Source: CAVONB01 sp963697205
Lineage (GTDB): Bacteria; Pseudomonadota; Alphaproteobacteria; Rhizobiales; Hyphomicrobiaceae
NCBI GenBank assembly: GCA_963697205.1
Contig: CAVONB010000017.1
Location: 1 to 64,000 of the forward strand
DNA length: 64,000 nucleotides
Direction of reading: 5' to 3'
Positions within the stretch are counted from its first letter, which is position 1, and each line of letters opens with the position of its first letter. The position numbers and the translations under genes are program-made. The notes beneath the pieces are model-generated. The model was not told the origin of the DNA. It saw only the letters and a list, made by a program, of their open reading frames with translations, and made no database searches. Below are positions 54,031-64,000 of this stretch, one piece after another.

Positions 54031-54282
54031 CTAGCCCGTCGCCTGTCCGTCGCCGTCGATGTCCATGGCGCGCGCGTTCTTCTCGTCGATGGCCGTTGTC
54101 AGGATGCGCGCGGTCACGCTCGCCTGGCGCTGCATCAGTGCAACGATGTCCCAAAGCCAAGCCTCGGCCTCTGTCTCGTCGACAAAGGCTGCGGTGCTTG
54201 CCTGCTCGAGGCGTTCGGCGACCTCGCGGCTCAGCCGGCGTGCTTCGTCGAGCAGAGCGCTGTCGAGCCTATGGATGAGCAT
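54031..54282 (-). CDS. Small helical protein, unknown
   Basis: About 83 residues from the ATG at 54282 (a longer start at 54297 is possible). It is wholly helical and acidic, with ETEAEAWLWDIVALMQRQAS. No domain is recognised. It is divergent from the 54441 gene across a 158-bp gap holding a CtrA-like box. Confidence 0.5.
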   Translation of the reverse strand: MLIHRLDSALLDEARRLSREVAERLEQASTAAFVDETEAEAWLWDIVALMQRQASVTARILTTAIDEKNARAMDIDGDGQATG

Positions 54283-54324
54283 CGCCGATCTCCGCACGTC
54301 CCGGTCACAAGGGGGGCGCGTTCG

Positions 54325-54339
54325 TTAAGCGTTCGTAAA
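54325..54339. promoter_or_regulatory. CtrA-like box TTAA-N7-TAAA
   Basis: TTAAGCGTTCGTAAA differs by one base from TTAA-N7-TTAA and sits between two divergent genes. It could couple one of them to the cell cycle. Chance occurrence cannot be excluded. Confidence 0.3.
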
Positions 54340-54440
54340 GCGACCTCGGGCAAGCTCTCGTTAACCGAGACGGTAAGGAAATCCAAGCCGTGCGTGGCGT
54401 CCACGTTCGAGCCGCGTGGCGTGGCGTGGTGGGAGGTGAG

Positions 54441-54992
54441 ATGTCGAGTGATCCGATCAGCGGTGCCGCGCGCGTGACGTCGAGCCTCAACGAGGTTCGC
54501 AACGATACGGGGCGGATCGCCTTTTGCGGGCCGTTCGTGCTGTCGGCGATCACGGGATACTCGATCAGCAGGGTCGAAGACGAGATTCGCCGCTTCCGCG
54601 AGATCCCCGCACACAGCAAGCCGATTGTGCGCGGCACCTACACCGACGAGGTGGAAGGCGCACTGAAGACGTTCGGTTTTGACATGCAGCTCGTACAGGG
54701 CTTCATGCACCTGCCGAAAAAAGAGCGCCCCAGCGTGTGGACCTGGATGCAGAAGCCGCGCAACGCCTGGGCCCACTACATTCTCGCCATTCATAAGGGC
54801 AAGGAAGGGCACTGGATCCTGATCAAGGGTGTGAAGCTGTGCGACACGTTCACGGAAGGCCGCTGGCAGTTCGTGTGCGATGGGCCGCACAAGGGGTGCC
54901 GGATCATGGAGGTGTTCGAGGTCCGACGGGCGCTGGATGCGCAGCCGATCGCCTTCGACAGTGCGGATCGGGTGGCAGCGCAGTTGGCCTAG
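54441..54992 (+). CDS. Putative papain/C39-like cysteine-peptidase-fold protein
   Basis: The 183-residue product has an N-terminal segment RIAFCGPFVLSAITGYSISR that resembles the CGP nucleophile helix of C39/papain-like proteases, and downstream HYILAIHKGKEGHWILIKGV with a His in the expected strand position. There is no signal peptide. The function is inferred only from these short motifs. The start at 54441 follows GGGAGGTGAG. It is monocistronic and divergent from a small helical gene. Confidence 0.5.
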   Translation: MSSDPISGAARVTSSLNEVRNDTGRIAFCGPFVLSAITGYSISRVEDEIRRFREIPAHSKPIVRGTYTDEVEGALKTFGFDMQLVQGFMHLPKKERPSVWTWMQKPRNAWAHYILAIHKGKEGHWILIKGVKLCDTFTEGRWQFVCDGPHKGCRIMEVFEVRRALDAQPIAFDSADRVAAQLA

Positions 54993-55254
54993 GGCCGCTT
55001 GGTGGCAGCAGGCGAGGCGCCAAGAGGAGCGCGGACGGCGGCGGGCCACACAACCAACAAGGGCCGCGATCGGCGCGAGCTGAGCTTCGTGTGAAGCCCG
55101 TTCGTGCGCCGGATGCGGCCCTTCCGACGTGCGTTATAGCACGCAAACTGTGACAACATTGTTACCATGGCGCTCACCATGGCGCGCATGCGTGCGATTG
55201 GCTGGCGGATGCCAACCTTCGGACGTGGGTACATCGTGATGCTGGGCGGCCTGA

Positions 55255-55959
55255 TTAGATCGCGTCTGCGAATGTCTCGAGCGCTGCCAGATCGTTCAAG
55301 CGCAGGCTGCCGTCGGGCTCGGCGGAGATCAGTCCTTCAGCGCGCAGGCCTGCGAGTGCGGTGGCCAAGTCGTTAATGTCGAGGCCGAGCTGGCTGGCGA
55401 CGGCGCCGCAGGCCAGGTGGTCGCGGATGATGCGCATGTCGCGCCCCTCGTGGGCGTTGGTGCGAGCCAGGACAAGGAGCAGGTTGGCCAGCGTGCGCAT
55501 GCGGTCGACCGTCGACGTCGCGGTCAGCTGGCGCCGCAGCGACTCGAATTCGATCTCGGTGATGGTCTCGCGGCGGATCGCCAGCGCGGGCTCACATGCC
55601 AGCAGGGCGTCGAGCGCCGACATCGGCAGGCGGCTGAGGACGGCGTCGGTCATGGCCGTTACCGACCACGGGTAACTGGACAGGCGCCCGGCGCCGATCA
55701 ACTCGCCCTTATGGTAGAAGGTCACGGTTTCCTGGCGGCCATCGGACTGGGTGGCGTGGGCGCAAAGCGTGCCGGACACGACGCGGTAGAGGTCGGCCTT
55801 GCGGTCGCCCTGGGCGATCACGCCTTCGCCGGCGGCAAAACGCCGAAGCGGAGAGGAGGCCTCGACCGCCTGGTGCAGTGACTGCAAAGCGGCCTCTGCG
55901 CCATCCTGCTCGTGCGGCGCATACTCTGTGCGTGCCACATCCAACATCACGGGCTCCAC
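55255..55959 (-). CDS. Crp/Fnr family transcription regulator
   Basis: The 234-residue product has an N-terminal cyclic-nucleotide-binding-like beta-barrel (ADLYRVVSGTLCAHATQSDG, YHKGELIGAG), a dimer helix and a C-terminal winged helix with ACGAVASQLGLDINDLATAL as recognition unit. It lacks the N-terminal Cys cluster of Fnr, so direct Fe-S sensing of oxygen is unlikely; FixK- or Crp-like control is possible. The gene is preceded by an AT-rich gap of 230 bp. Confidence 0.85.
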   Translation of the reverse strand: MEPVMLDVARTEYAPHEQDGAEAALQSLHQAVEASSPLRRFAAGEGVIAQGDRKADLYRVVSGTLCAHATQSDGRQETVTFYHKGELIGAGRLSSYPWSVTAMTDAVLSRLPMSALDALLACEPALAIRRETITEIEFESLRRQLTATSTVDRMRTLANLLLVLARTNAHEGRDMRIIRDHLACGAVASQLGLDINDLATALAGLRAEGLISAEPDGSLRLNDLAALETFADAI

Positions 55960-56190
55960 CCGAACTCAACCCGACACAACGAATTGGCCCAAACCTCCGC
56001 GTCTCCTCAGAGATCGCGCCGTGAAAGCATATGGTTTAAATGCCACACAATCAACAAGAAATTGGCGCATTTCCCCAGTTTTTCCTTGACGGCAAGCAAA
56101 TCCTGAATTGCTGCCTTGGGCCGTTGTTCACGCTGTCAAGCGCCGCCCTATCGCAATGGTTCCGTGAAATCCCAAATGTTCTTTCCTAGG

Positions 56191-56520
56191 CTAAAGGGAG
56201 AAGCTGGTGCCGCAGCCGCAGGCCGCCGTCGCGAGGGGGTTGCGGATCTTGAAGGCGGCGCCGATGAGGTCGTCGACGTAGTCGATTTCGGACCCGGACA
56301 TGTATTCCTGGGACACGGGGTCCACCAGGACACGGATGCCCAGGCGCTCGATGACGAGGTCGTCGGGCTCGGGAGGGGCCTGTGTCAGGTCGAACTTGTA
56401 CTGAAAACCTGAGCAGCCGCCGCCTTCAACGCTCACCCTGAGGGCTGTGCCGTCGGGTTCGCCGGTGACAATCTCAGCAATGCGGCGGGCGGCGCGATCG
56501 GTGACGTCGATGCTCGGCAT
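56191..56520 (-). CDS. erpA: Iron-sulfur cluster insertion protein ErpA
   Basis: The 109-residue A-type carrier passes Fe-S clusters to target enzymes. The three ligand cysteines are Cys36 in GGGCSGFQY, and Cys101 and Cys103 in ACGCGTSF. The frame is intact and normal in length. It is divergent from the dGTPase-like gene, an arrangement conserved in Hyphomicrobiales. It could also be called IscA; ErpA is favoured by context. Confidence 0.9.
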   Translation of the reverse strand: MPSIDVTDRAARRIAEIVTGEPDGTALRVSVEGGGCSGFQYKFDLTQAPPEPDDLVIERLGIRVLVDPVSQEYMSGSEIDYVDDLIGAAFKIRNPLATAACGCGTSFSL

Positions 56521-56757
56521 TGGTGTCGTTCTCCTTGCGTTCTGGTCGCGATGGAGGGGCTCGTCCCCGGCCGCCGGACAGCGCCACCGGCTATCGTGCT
56601 CTGACGGTGGGTCGCCCTGGTGAGCGGATCACGAGCGCCTGACAGGTTGCCGTGAGACCTGATTCCTGACTAGTGGTCGTGTCGATGGCGGTCGCGGGTG
56701 CCGGCGGTCCGGCCCGTGCGTACGCCCATTTCTGTCAAATGAGGTCGCAAGCCGCGC

Positions 56758-57987
56758 GTGTCAATCGCGCCGGCGGCCGAAGGCGGATCGGACGAAGGCA
56801 TGGCGCAAGACGGTCAGGGCTACGGCGAGGGCCTGAAACCGGGCGAGCGATCGCCGGCCGGTTATGCGGCGAGTGCGGCGCCGAGCCGGGGGCGCCTGAT
56901 CGGCGAGCCGCTGTGTCCCACACGCAGTCCCTGGCAGCGTGATCGCGACAGGATCCTTCATGCCACGGCTTTCCGGCGTCTCATGCACAAGACGCAGGTG
57001 TTCCTCTACCATGAAGGGGACCACTACCGGACCCGGCTGACGCACAGCCTGGAGGTGGCCCAGATCGCGCGGACGGTGGCGCGACAGTTGCGGCTCGACG
57101 AGGATCTGGCGGAGGCGCTGGCGCTCGCCCACGACCTCGGCCATCCGCCGTTCGGGCATGCCGGCGAACGCGCGCTCGATCGTGCGCTGGGTGCGTATGG
57201 CGGGTTCGACCACAACGCGCAGTCGCTGCGTGTGGTCACGCATCTGGAGCGCAAGTACGCGCGGTTCGACGGCTTGAACCTGACCTGGGAAACGTTGGAG
57301 GGGCTCGTCAAGCACAACGGGCCGGTGACGGCGCGGGATGCGCCGGTCACCAAGGTCGTCCGTGCCATCGAGGCGTGGCGAAGCCTGGAGGCGGGGTCGT
57401 GGGGATCCGGGGAGGCGCAAGTGGCGGCGATCGCCGACGACATCGCCTATTCAACCCACGACATCGACGACGGCTTGCGCGCGGGGTTGATCCGCATCGC
57501 GGACCTGCGGGACGTCCCGCTGGCAGGGGAGGCGGCGCGCGGGATCGACGGCGCGGGCGATGGTCGCGCTGTCTACGAGGTGACGCGGCGCATGATTACG
57601 CACCTGATCTTCGACGTCGTGGCGGAGAGCCGGCGGCGGCTTGCGGCGTGTGCGCCGGCTGCCGCCGACGATATCCGCGGGGCACGTGCGGGGGTGGTCG
57701 CTTTCTCGGCGCCGGTGGCCAGCGACATCGCCGCGCTGAAGACGTTCCTGTTCCGGCGCGTCTACCGGCACAACCGCGTGATGCGCGTCATGTCGGAGGC
57801 GGAAGCCAAGATTGCGGCGCTGTTTGCGCGTTATCTGGACGACACGACGATGCTGCCGGGGCCGTGGCGGCAGGCCGTGGAGGGGCTGCCGGCGCGGCGG
57901 CGGGCGCGGGCGGTGGGCGATTTCGTGGCGGGCATGACGGACCGCTATGCGCTGGCCGAGCACGAGCGATTGCTCGGCGCAACGTGA
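56758..57987 (+). CDS. dgt: Deoxyguanosinetriphosphate triphosphohydrolase-like HD protein
   Basis: The 409-residue product is the dGTPase-like type 2 HD protein, which removes triphosphate from dNTPs. HD metal ligands are in RTRLTHSLEVAQIARTVARQ and ALALAHDLGHPPFGHAGE, with GGFDHNAQSLRVVT after. The C-terminal part has IADDIAYSTHDIDDGLR. The GTG at 56758 is weak; the ATG at 56800 is an alternative. argS, usually next in this locus, is replaced by the RTX gene. Confidence 0.9.
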   Translation: MSIAPAAEGGSDEGMAQDGQGYGEGLKPGERSPAGYAASAAPSRGRLIGEPLCPTRSPWQRDRDRILHATAFRRLMHKTQVFLYHEGDHYRTRLTHSLEVAQIARTVARQLRLDEDLAEALALAHDLGHPPFGHAGERALDRALGAYGGFDHNAQSLRVVTHLERKYARFDGLNLTWETLEGLVKHNGPVTARDAPVTKVVRAIEAWRSLEAGSWGSGEAQVAAIADDIAYSTHDIDDGLRAGLIRIADLRDVPLAGEAARGIDGAGDGRAVYEVTRRMITHLIFDVVAESRRRLAACAPAAADDIRGARAGVVAFSAPVASDIAALKTFLFRRVYRHNRVMRVMSEAEAKIAALFARYLDDTTMLPGPWRQAVEGLPARRRARAVGDFVAGMTDRYALAEHERLLGAT

Positions 57988-58014
57988 GCAGGTTCGGTCC
58001 GTCGGGTCCGACCG

Positions 58015-61000
58015 CTAGACGGCGAAGTCGCCGTCGCCGAGCTGTGCGACGTTGAGGTTGCGGATGGTGATCTGGTCGCTCGTGCCGTTGAAGGCGATGA
58101 CGGTGTTGAAGCCTGCCCCGAACGCCACTTCGGTGATCGAGGCGGCGGCTTCCAGCTCGGCCAGCGTATCGATGCCTGATCCGTATCCGGTGAGGTCAAG
58201 AAGATCAGTGCCGTCGACGAAGTCGTAGATGGTGTCGTGGCCGAAGCCGTCGACGAAGCGGAACGTGTCCGCACCCGCACCGCCGATCAACGCGTCGTTG
58301 GTGGTCGACACGCCGCCTCCGGCCACCACGCCCTCGATCACCTGCGATCCCGCCGCGCCGACCACCTGCTGGCCGCCGCCGTTGACGCCCGCGTCCCAGA
58401 AGGTGCGGAAGATCTGCGTCACGCCGCCTTCGTACTCGCGGTCGATGTAGAGCCAGGGCTTGCCGGCGTTGGCGCTCGAGGTGTCGTTCGTGCGCTCCAG
58501 CGTGATGACGCCGGCCGTGAAGAATTGCTCGACCAGTGTGTCGTCGGCGTTCGACGCCGTGTTGTTGTCGTTGATCGTGTCGACTTTGGTGACCACGCCG
58601 TTCTCCAGCGTCGTCGTGATGGTGGAGAACGTGCGGGTCAAATGACCGTCGGTGTTGACGATCGTCGTCGCAAAGCCTGTCACGGGATCATACGTGAAGT
58701 TGAGCGTGATGCCGCCCTCCGGCCCCGGGAAGTCGTAGTCGTTGGTTTGCGCGATCTGGCGGCCGAGGCTGTCGTATTGGACGTCGATCGTATCCCAGGG
58801 CTGTATGTCGTCGCCGTCGTCGTAGGAGATGATGAAGCCACCGAGACCGTCGGGCACCGCCTCGACGTCGGACGCAAAGCCGGGGCTCGACCATTCGACG
58901 CGTTCGACGCCGGCGTCGATCAGCTGCTTCACCAGTGCCGTGTTCACGCCCGGTGTGGTGCCCAATTTGACCACATCGTTGGCACCTGCCGCGTTTGTGA
59001 TGAGGGCTGCATCTGTCACGCTCGATAGCGTCAGCGTCGTGCCGACCGCACTCGTCAAGGTGATCGCCTCGATACTGGTGCGCGTGAAGCCCGACAGATC
59101 CCCCGATCCGCCGCCGTCGATGGCGAGCGTGTCGAAGTCGTCGCCGCCGTCGATCACCTCGCCTGGTGCGACATCTGCAAAAGTGATGTGCAACGTATCG
59201 TCACCGGCAAGGCCTAGCAGCGTATCGGCGCCGGCCCCGCCCGTCAGGTCGTTGGCGGCCGCATTGCCGCGGATCTCGTTGTCGAGCGCGTTGCCGCCGC
59301 CGGCGACCGCGGTCCCCGTCAGCTCGAGGTTCTCTACGTCGTCGGTCAGCGTGTAGCTGATCGCGGCGAACACCTTGTCGGTTCCCTCCGCCGGCGATTC
59401 GAAGACAACGTCGCCAATCGCATCGACGTAGTAGGTGTCGTCGCCCGTCCCGCCGATCATGACGTCGAAGCCGGTGCCGCCGTCCAGCAGATCGTTGTCG
59501 GCACCGCCGTCGAGCGTGTCGAAGCCGGCGCCGCCATACATCTCGTCGTTGCCGGTGCCGCCGTCGAGCAGGTCGAGACCGCCATCGCCGTAGAGCTTGT
59601 CGTTGCCGCTGCGGCCGGTGAGCTGGTCGCGGCCTTCGCCGCCGCGCAGCGTGTCGTCCAGAACACCGCCCGAGACGTCGTCGTTGCCGGAGCCGCCGGT
59701 GAAGTCGAGCTGCTCCAGCCGGAAGTATTGCGTCCCGTCGCCCATGTCGCCGCCCGACGAGAGCACGTCGAGGGTCAGGTTGGCGAGGAAGCTTGTTCGC
59801 GAGATGATGGCGAGATCGGTGCCGTCGCCGCCGTCGATGGTATTGTCGGTATCGTTGCTGACGAGGATGTCGTCGCCGGCCTCGCCATAAAGTTGATCGG
59901 AACCGCTGCCGCCGTCGATGGTGTCGTTGTCGGCGCCGCCGTAGCCGTAGTCATTGTCGTCGCCGAGGTCGATCCAGTCGTTGCCGTCGCGGCCGTAGAC
60001 GAGATCGGTGCCGGCCGCTGCCGTGATGCTGTCGTCGCCGCCGCCGGCATCGAACGTATCGCTCAGCGCGCCGCCGGTCAGCGTGTCGTTGCCCGAACCC
60101 GTGGTGAGCCCGAGGCGCTCGATGTTGACGAAGGTCGTGCCGTCCGAAAGCGTGTGCAGGACGCTCGAAGTCCGTAATGTCGACGGTCTCGGCCGTGGTC
60201 GACGTCGAACGGTTGATTCCGGCGTAGTCCGTGTCGGCGCCGCCGTCGATCACGTCGACGCCGCCACCGGAGATGATCTGGTCGTCGCCGTCACCGCCGA
60301 GCAGGGTGTCGTCGGGCGTGGCGGGTGTCGCCGTGCTGTCGCCATCGTTTAGGTTGTCGCCGTCTGCGCCGCCGTCGAGCGAGTTGCGCCCGCCGCCGGC
60401 CTGCAGGTTGTCGAAACCCGTGCCACCCGTGATGACGTCGTCGTCCGCCTCACCAAAGAGCTGATCGTTGTCCGCACCGCCGTCGAGCGTGTCGTTTCCG
60501 GTGCCGCCACGTAGCTGGTCATTGCCGGCGCCGCCGTCGAGCGAATCGTTGCCGCCGTAGCCGTACAGCACGTCGTTGCCGGCGTTGCCGCGCATGGTGT
60601 CGGCAAGGCCGCTCGTCTGATGGGCGAGGATTTGGTCGTTGCCAGAGCCGCCCGTGAAGTCGATCTGTTCGAAGTTGTTGATTTGGCCGTTGTCGCCGGT
60701 GCCAGCAAAGAAACTCAGATTGACGAAGAAGTTGTTGGTCTGGCTCGACCGGTCGAGCATCAGAAAGTCGATGTCGTTGCCGCCGTCGAGCGTATAGAAC
60801 GTGCCGGTCTGCGAACCGTCTCGCGAAATTACGGTGTCGTTCCCATCACCGGACGAGATATTGTCACGCCCGCCGCCGCTGTCGATGGTGTCGTTGCCGC
60901 CGCTTGTGACGAAGCGGTCGTCGAAAGCCCCACCCACCAGCGAGTCGTTGCCCGTGCCCGACGTGTAGTCGGTCCGCTCGACGTTGACGAGGGTGGCGCC

Positions 61001-63368
61001 GCCAACGAGCGTCTGCTGCACCGTCGGATCGGTCAGGTCGATCGTCTCGGCCACCGTGCTGGTCGCCCGGTTCGCGAGCAGCTGATCGGTGTCCGCGCCG
61101 CCGTCGAGCGTGTCGGCGCCGTCGCTGAGGACGAGCCGGTCGTCGCCCGTGCCGCCGTCGAGGGAATTGTCTCCGTCACCGCCGTCGAGCGTGTCGTTGT
61201 CCGCCCCGCCCTCGAGCGTGTCGTTTCCGCCGAAGCCCGAGAGGTTGTCGTTGCCGCCATTGCCACGCATATGGTCGGCGAGGCCGCTCGTCTGATGGCC
61301 CAGAATTTGGTCGTTGCCTGAGCCGCCCGTGAAATCGATCTGCTCGAAGTTGCGGACCGTTCCGCCATCACCGACGCTCGAGTTGTTACTGAGGTTTATG
61401 AACCGGCTGACCGTTTGTCCGGACCGGTCGAGGATCAGCAGGTCGGTGTCGTTGCCGCCGTCGAGCGTATAGGACACGCCGGTCTGAGGTCCATCCCGCA
61501 CGATCACCGTGTCGTCGCCGTCGCCGGACGAGATATTGTCACGGCCGCCGCCGCTGTCGATCGTGTCGTTACCGGCGTTGGTGGCGAAGCGGTCGTTCAA
61601 CGCGCCGCCGAGCAGCGAGTCGTCACCCGAGCCGGACGTGAAATCGGTCCGCTCCACGTTGATGACGGATGCGCCGCCCGTGAGCGTCGAGCTGACGGTC
61701 GGGTCGGAAAGGTCCAGCGTCTCCGAAACCGTGCTCGTGCCGCGGTTCACGAGCAGCTGATCGATATCCGCCCCGCCGTCGACATGTCCGCGTCGCTAGA
61801 CGAGCCGATGTCTCGTGCCAGCGTGAGGAATCGTCGCCATCGCCGCCTTCGAGCGTGTTGTTGCGCCCCGAAGGCCTCAAGCGTAGTCGTTGCCGCCCAT
61901 GCCGCGCAGATAGTCGTTGCCGCATGCCGCGAGTGGTCGGCGAGTGCGCTCGCGTGCCGCACGGTCTCGTTGCCCGACCCGCCGGTAAAGTCGAGCTGCT
62001 CGAAGTTGAAGAACCGGCCGCCGTCGGAAAGAAACGACGTCGTGTTGAGGTTGATGCTGTGATTGAGCGTTTGGCCCGAGCGGTCGAGCGTCAGGCTGTC
62101 CGTGCCGCTGCCACCGTCGAACTGATAGAAGCTGCCGGTTTCGGCCGCATCGCCCGCGATCACCGTGTCGTCGCCGTCGCCGGCAAGGATACTGTCGCGG
62201 CCGCCACCACCGAGAATGGTGTCGTTGTTGGTGCCACCGATGAGCGTATCGTCGCCGATGCCGGCGACAAGCGAGTCGTCACCATCACCCGCATCGATGC
62301 TGTCGCGGCCGCCGCCGCCGACGATGGTGTCGTTGCCGAAGCCGGTGACCATCGTGTCGTCGTAGAGGCCGCCGACCAGGCTGTCGGCACCGTTGCCAGA
62401 AGAATAGTTCATGCGCTCGACGTTGATCACGGTCGAGCCACCGACGAGAGTCTGCTGCACGGTCGGGTCGGAAAGGTCGAGTATCTCCGCGACGATGCTG
62501 GCGGCGTTGTTGGCCTGGAGCAAGTCGATGTCCGCGCCGCCGTCGAGCGTGTCGATGCCGGCACCGACCCGACGACGAGCGTGTCGTCGCCGGTCCCGCC
62601 TACGACCGAGTCGTTGTCGTTGCCGCCATCGAGGGAATCGTTGCCCGCCGCGCCGTCGAGCGTGTCGTTGCCAGCGCCGCCTGACAGCGTGTCGTCCAGG
62701 CCGCCGCCGAGCAGGGAGTCGTCGGCCGAGCCAGCCGCCAAGTTGATGCGCTCGATGTTGATCAGCGTCGTGCCGTCGACGAGCGTTGTCATAACCGTCG
62801 GATCGCTGAAGTCGAGCGTTTCGGCGACCGTGCCGGTGCTGCGGTTGACGATCGCGACGTCGATGTCCGCGCCACCGTCGAGCACGTCGACACCACCGGA
62901 CGAGGACAGCGTGTCGTCGCCCGCGCCGCCGTTGAGCGTGTCGTCCGGATTCGTCGTCGTCGACGTCGAGTCGTTGTCTTGTATATTGTCGTTGCCGTCG
63001 AAGCCGAAGAGTTGTGTGCCGTTCCGGTTGTTTCCGCGGATTAAGTCGTTGCCGGACAACAACTCGCTGAAGATGGTCGAATAATCGCCGTCGTTGGCGA
63101 GATGGGCCGAGAACGTCGCGGCGCTGTAGCTGATGTTTTGGATCCGCTCGAGGAATGCGTTGGTGCTCGAAAACCGATCGATTAGCGTGATCGTGCCGGT
63201 CACCAGCGTGCCAGGCGGGTTCTCCGCAAAGCCCGAGCCGAAAAGGCGCGTGATAGTGCCGTCGCTGTTGGTGAAATCGACCTGCGTCGCCGAAATGCTC
63301 GTCAGCGTGCCGCCGAGATCGCCCCAATAGGTTGCACTGCCGGTCGTAAAATACGTATGCTGGGCCAT
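58015..63368 (-). CDS. Giant RTX (Ca-binding nonapeptide) protein with repeated modules, several frameshifts
   Basis: About 1780 residues from the ATG at 63368. After an N-terminal head of about 110 residues (MAQHTYFTTGSATYWGDLGG), most of the protein is RTX repeats of the form GGxGxDxLxGG. Interleaved is a larger module with two signatures: DPTVxxTLxGGxTxINVER (near 62790, 62460, 61690, 61020 and 60170) and FEQxDFTGGSGN (near 61990, 61330, 60660 and 59700). The C-terminus is the type I secretion region, with ADTFRFVDGFGHDTIYDFVD and a final aliphatic strand. Shifts occur near 62570, in 61790-61960, and near 60167. No catalytic domain is visible, so an adhesin or surface-layer role is likely. 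Confidence 0.85.
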
Positions 63369-63792
63369 ATCCGCACTCTCCCTTGCGCGTGGACAGGGCC
63401 GGGATCGTTCGGGAGAGCCTTGGCGTGTCCGGGGCCGCGACGGGGCACCGGGAAAAAAGCGCAGTCTCGTTCCACCGCACTCGACGCGTCAGGCCATGCG
63501 AAGCGACGCAAACCACAATCCGAAAACTGACTATCTTTCTAAGTGGCAGGTTCGAGCAATCAAACGTCAAGGTCTCAGTATGGTTACCGTGGGGACTGGT
63601 GTGCAAGCAGAAATCTTCGGCGCAAGGCACGATCCTGTTGCGTTGCCGTACGACAAAATAAGCAATTATACTTATGCAGTTCGTTTTCGGGCTGGGTTCC
63701 AATGGCGGCCGGCGCCCGCCCCGACCATGTGCGGCCCCTTTCGCGAATTGGCGCGGCGGCTATGATCGGGCGAGCGTCACAGGAGCACCGTC

Positions 63793-64000
63793 ATGGCAGC
63801 CGAATTCGCGTCCAAAGGGGATCTTGCCGACAAGACCATCACCTTCGAGGAGATCGGGAAGGGGCTTTTCGGGTTCACGGCCGAAGGCGATCCGAACACC
63901 GGGGTGATTGTGGGCGACGACTGTTGCATGGTGATCGACGCGCAGGCGACGCCGGCGCTGGCGGGGCAAGTGATCGCGCGGGTGCGGCAGGTGACCGACA
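63793..64000 (+). CDS. MBL-fold metallo-hydrolase-like protein, N-terminal part
   Basis: The frame is open to the window edge and gives 69 residues, starting at an ATG after AGGAGCACCGTC. The segment FEEIGKGLFGFTAEGDPNTG then VIVGDDCCMVIDAQATPALA matches the first strands of metallo-beta-lactamase-fold hydrolases, before the HxHxDH metal site, which must lie outside the window. Family assignment is therefore moderate. Confidence 0.7.
   Translation, partial: MAAEFASKGDLADKTITFEEIGKGLFGFTAEGDPNTGVIVGDDCCMVIDAQATPALAGQVIARVRQVTD

Noticed and set aside
56086..56099. FNR/FixK-like box TTGAC-N4-AGCAA upstream of the Crp/Fnr gene
   Set aside because: The half-sites match only partly and it lies about 130 bp from the start codon; chance is likely.

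Overview
The window is a high-GC chromosomal segment from an alphaproteobacterium, most likely of the order Hyphomicrobiales (Rhizobiales). Four things point there: a gapR (DUF2312) nucleoid-protein gene, the divergent erpA/dgt pair, an rpiA-DUF2059-gor operon, and the run rlmB / tRNA-Tyr / tRNA-Gly / tuf / tRNA-Trp / secE / nusG / rplKAJL / rpoBC. This assignment is inference from gene content, without a database search.

Layout. 1-5.2 kb is a mobile, lower-GC stretch. A complete IS66-family element (its first base lies just outside the window) sits in the remains of an IS481-like transposase gene, followed by an MsbA-like ABC exporter gene with one frameshift. It ends at the 3' end of tRNA-Thr(TGT). 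5.5-9.8 kb holds a type I secretion pair on the minus strand: a HlyD/PrtE-type adaptor and a PrtD-type ABC transporter with a very long Pro/Ala/Gln-rich N-terminus. 9.9-11.7 kb has two small secreted proteins and rlmB. 11.9-26.9 kb is the core translation/transcription cluster with tRNAs, EF-Tu, SecE, NusG, L11, L1, L10, L7/L12 and the RNA polymerase beta and beta' subunits. 26.9-58 kb is ordinary housekeeping and accessory content: a Do-like protease, an OsmC-like protein, N-formylglutamate amidohydrolase, GapR, an MFS exporter, a membrane-anchored J-domain protein, a flavin monooxygenase, Nudix, PhzF, YceI, SDR, an outer-membrane barrel, the rpiA-gor operon, a sirtuin, divergent epmA/efp, a TSUP transporter, a Crp/Fnr regulator, ErpA and a dGTPase-like HD protein. 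58.0-63.4 kb is a giant RTX (Ca-binding nonapeptide) protein gene on the minus strand, a plausible cargo of the type I system at 5.5-9.8 kb. The window ends inside an MBL-fold hydrolase gene.

Quality caveat. Several genes are broken by single-base indels, mostly insertions: rpoB (eight insertions, one deletion), rpoC (one insertion plus an in-frame TAG), rplA, rplJ, the type I ABC gene, the RTX gene and the exporter at 3.3 kb. Between breaks the protein sequence stays fully conserved, and RNA polymerase and L10 cannot be dispensable. Sequencing or assembly error is therefore much likelier than gene decay. I annotate these loci over their full span and give the break points.

Most unusual items: an EF-Tu whose switch I region lacks the usual RGITI signature and is about six residues longer; a cluster of palindromic repeats with a conserved tail between two tRNA genes; a second, GC-rich interspersed repeat flanking epmA-efp; a modular RTX giant; and a small protein with a papain/C39-like Cys motif beside a CtrA-like box. 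I found no CRISPR array and no clear new defence system.
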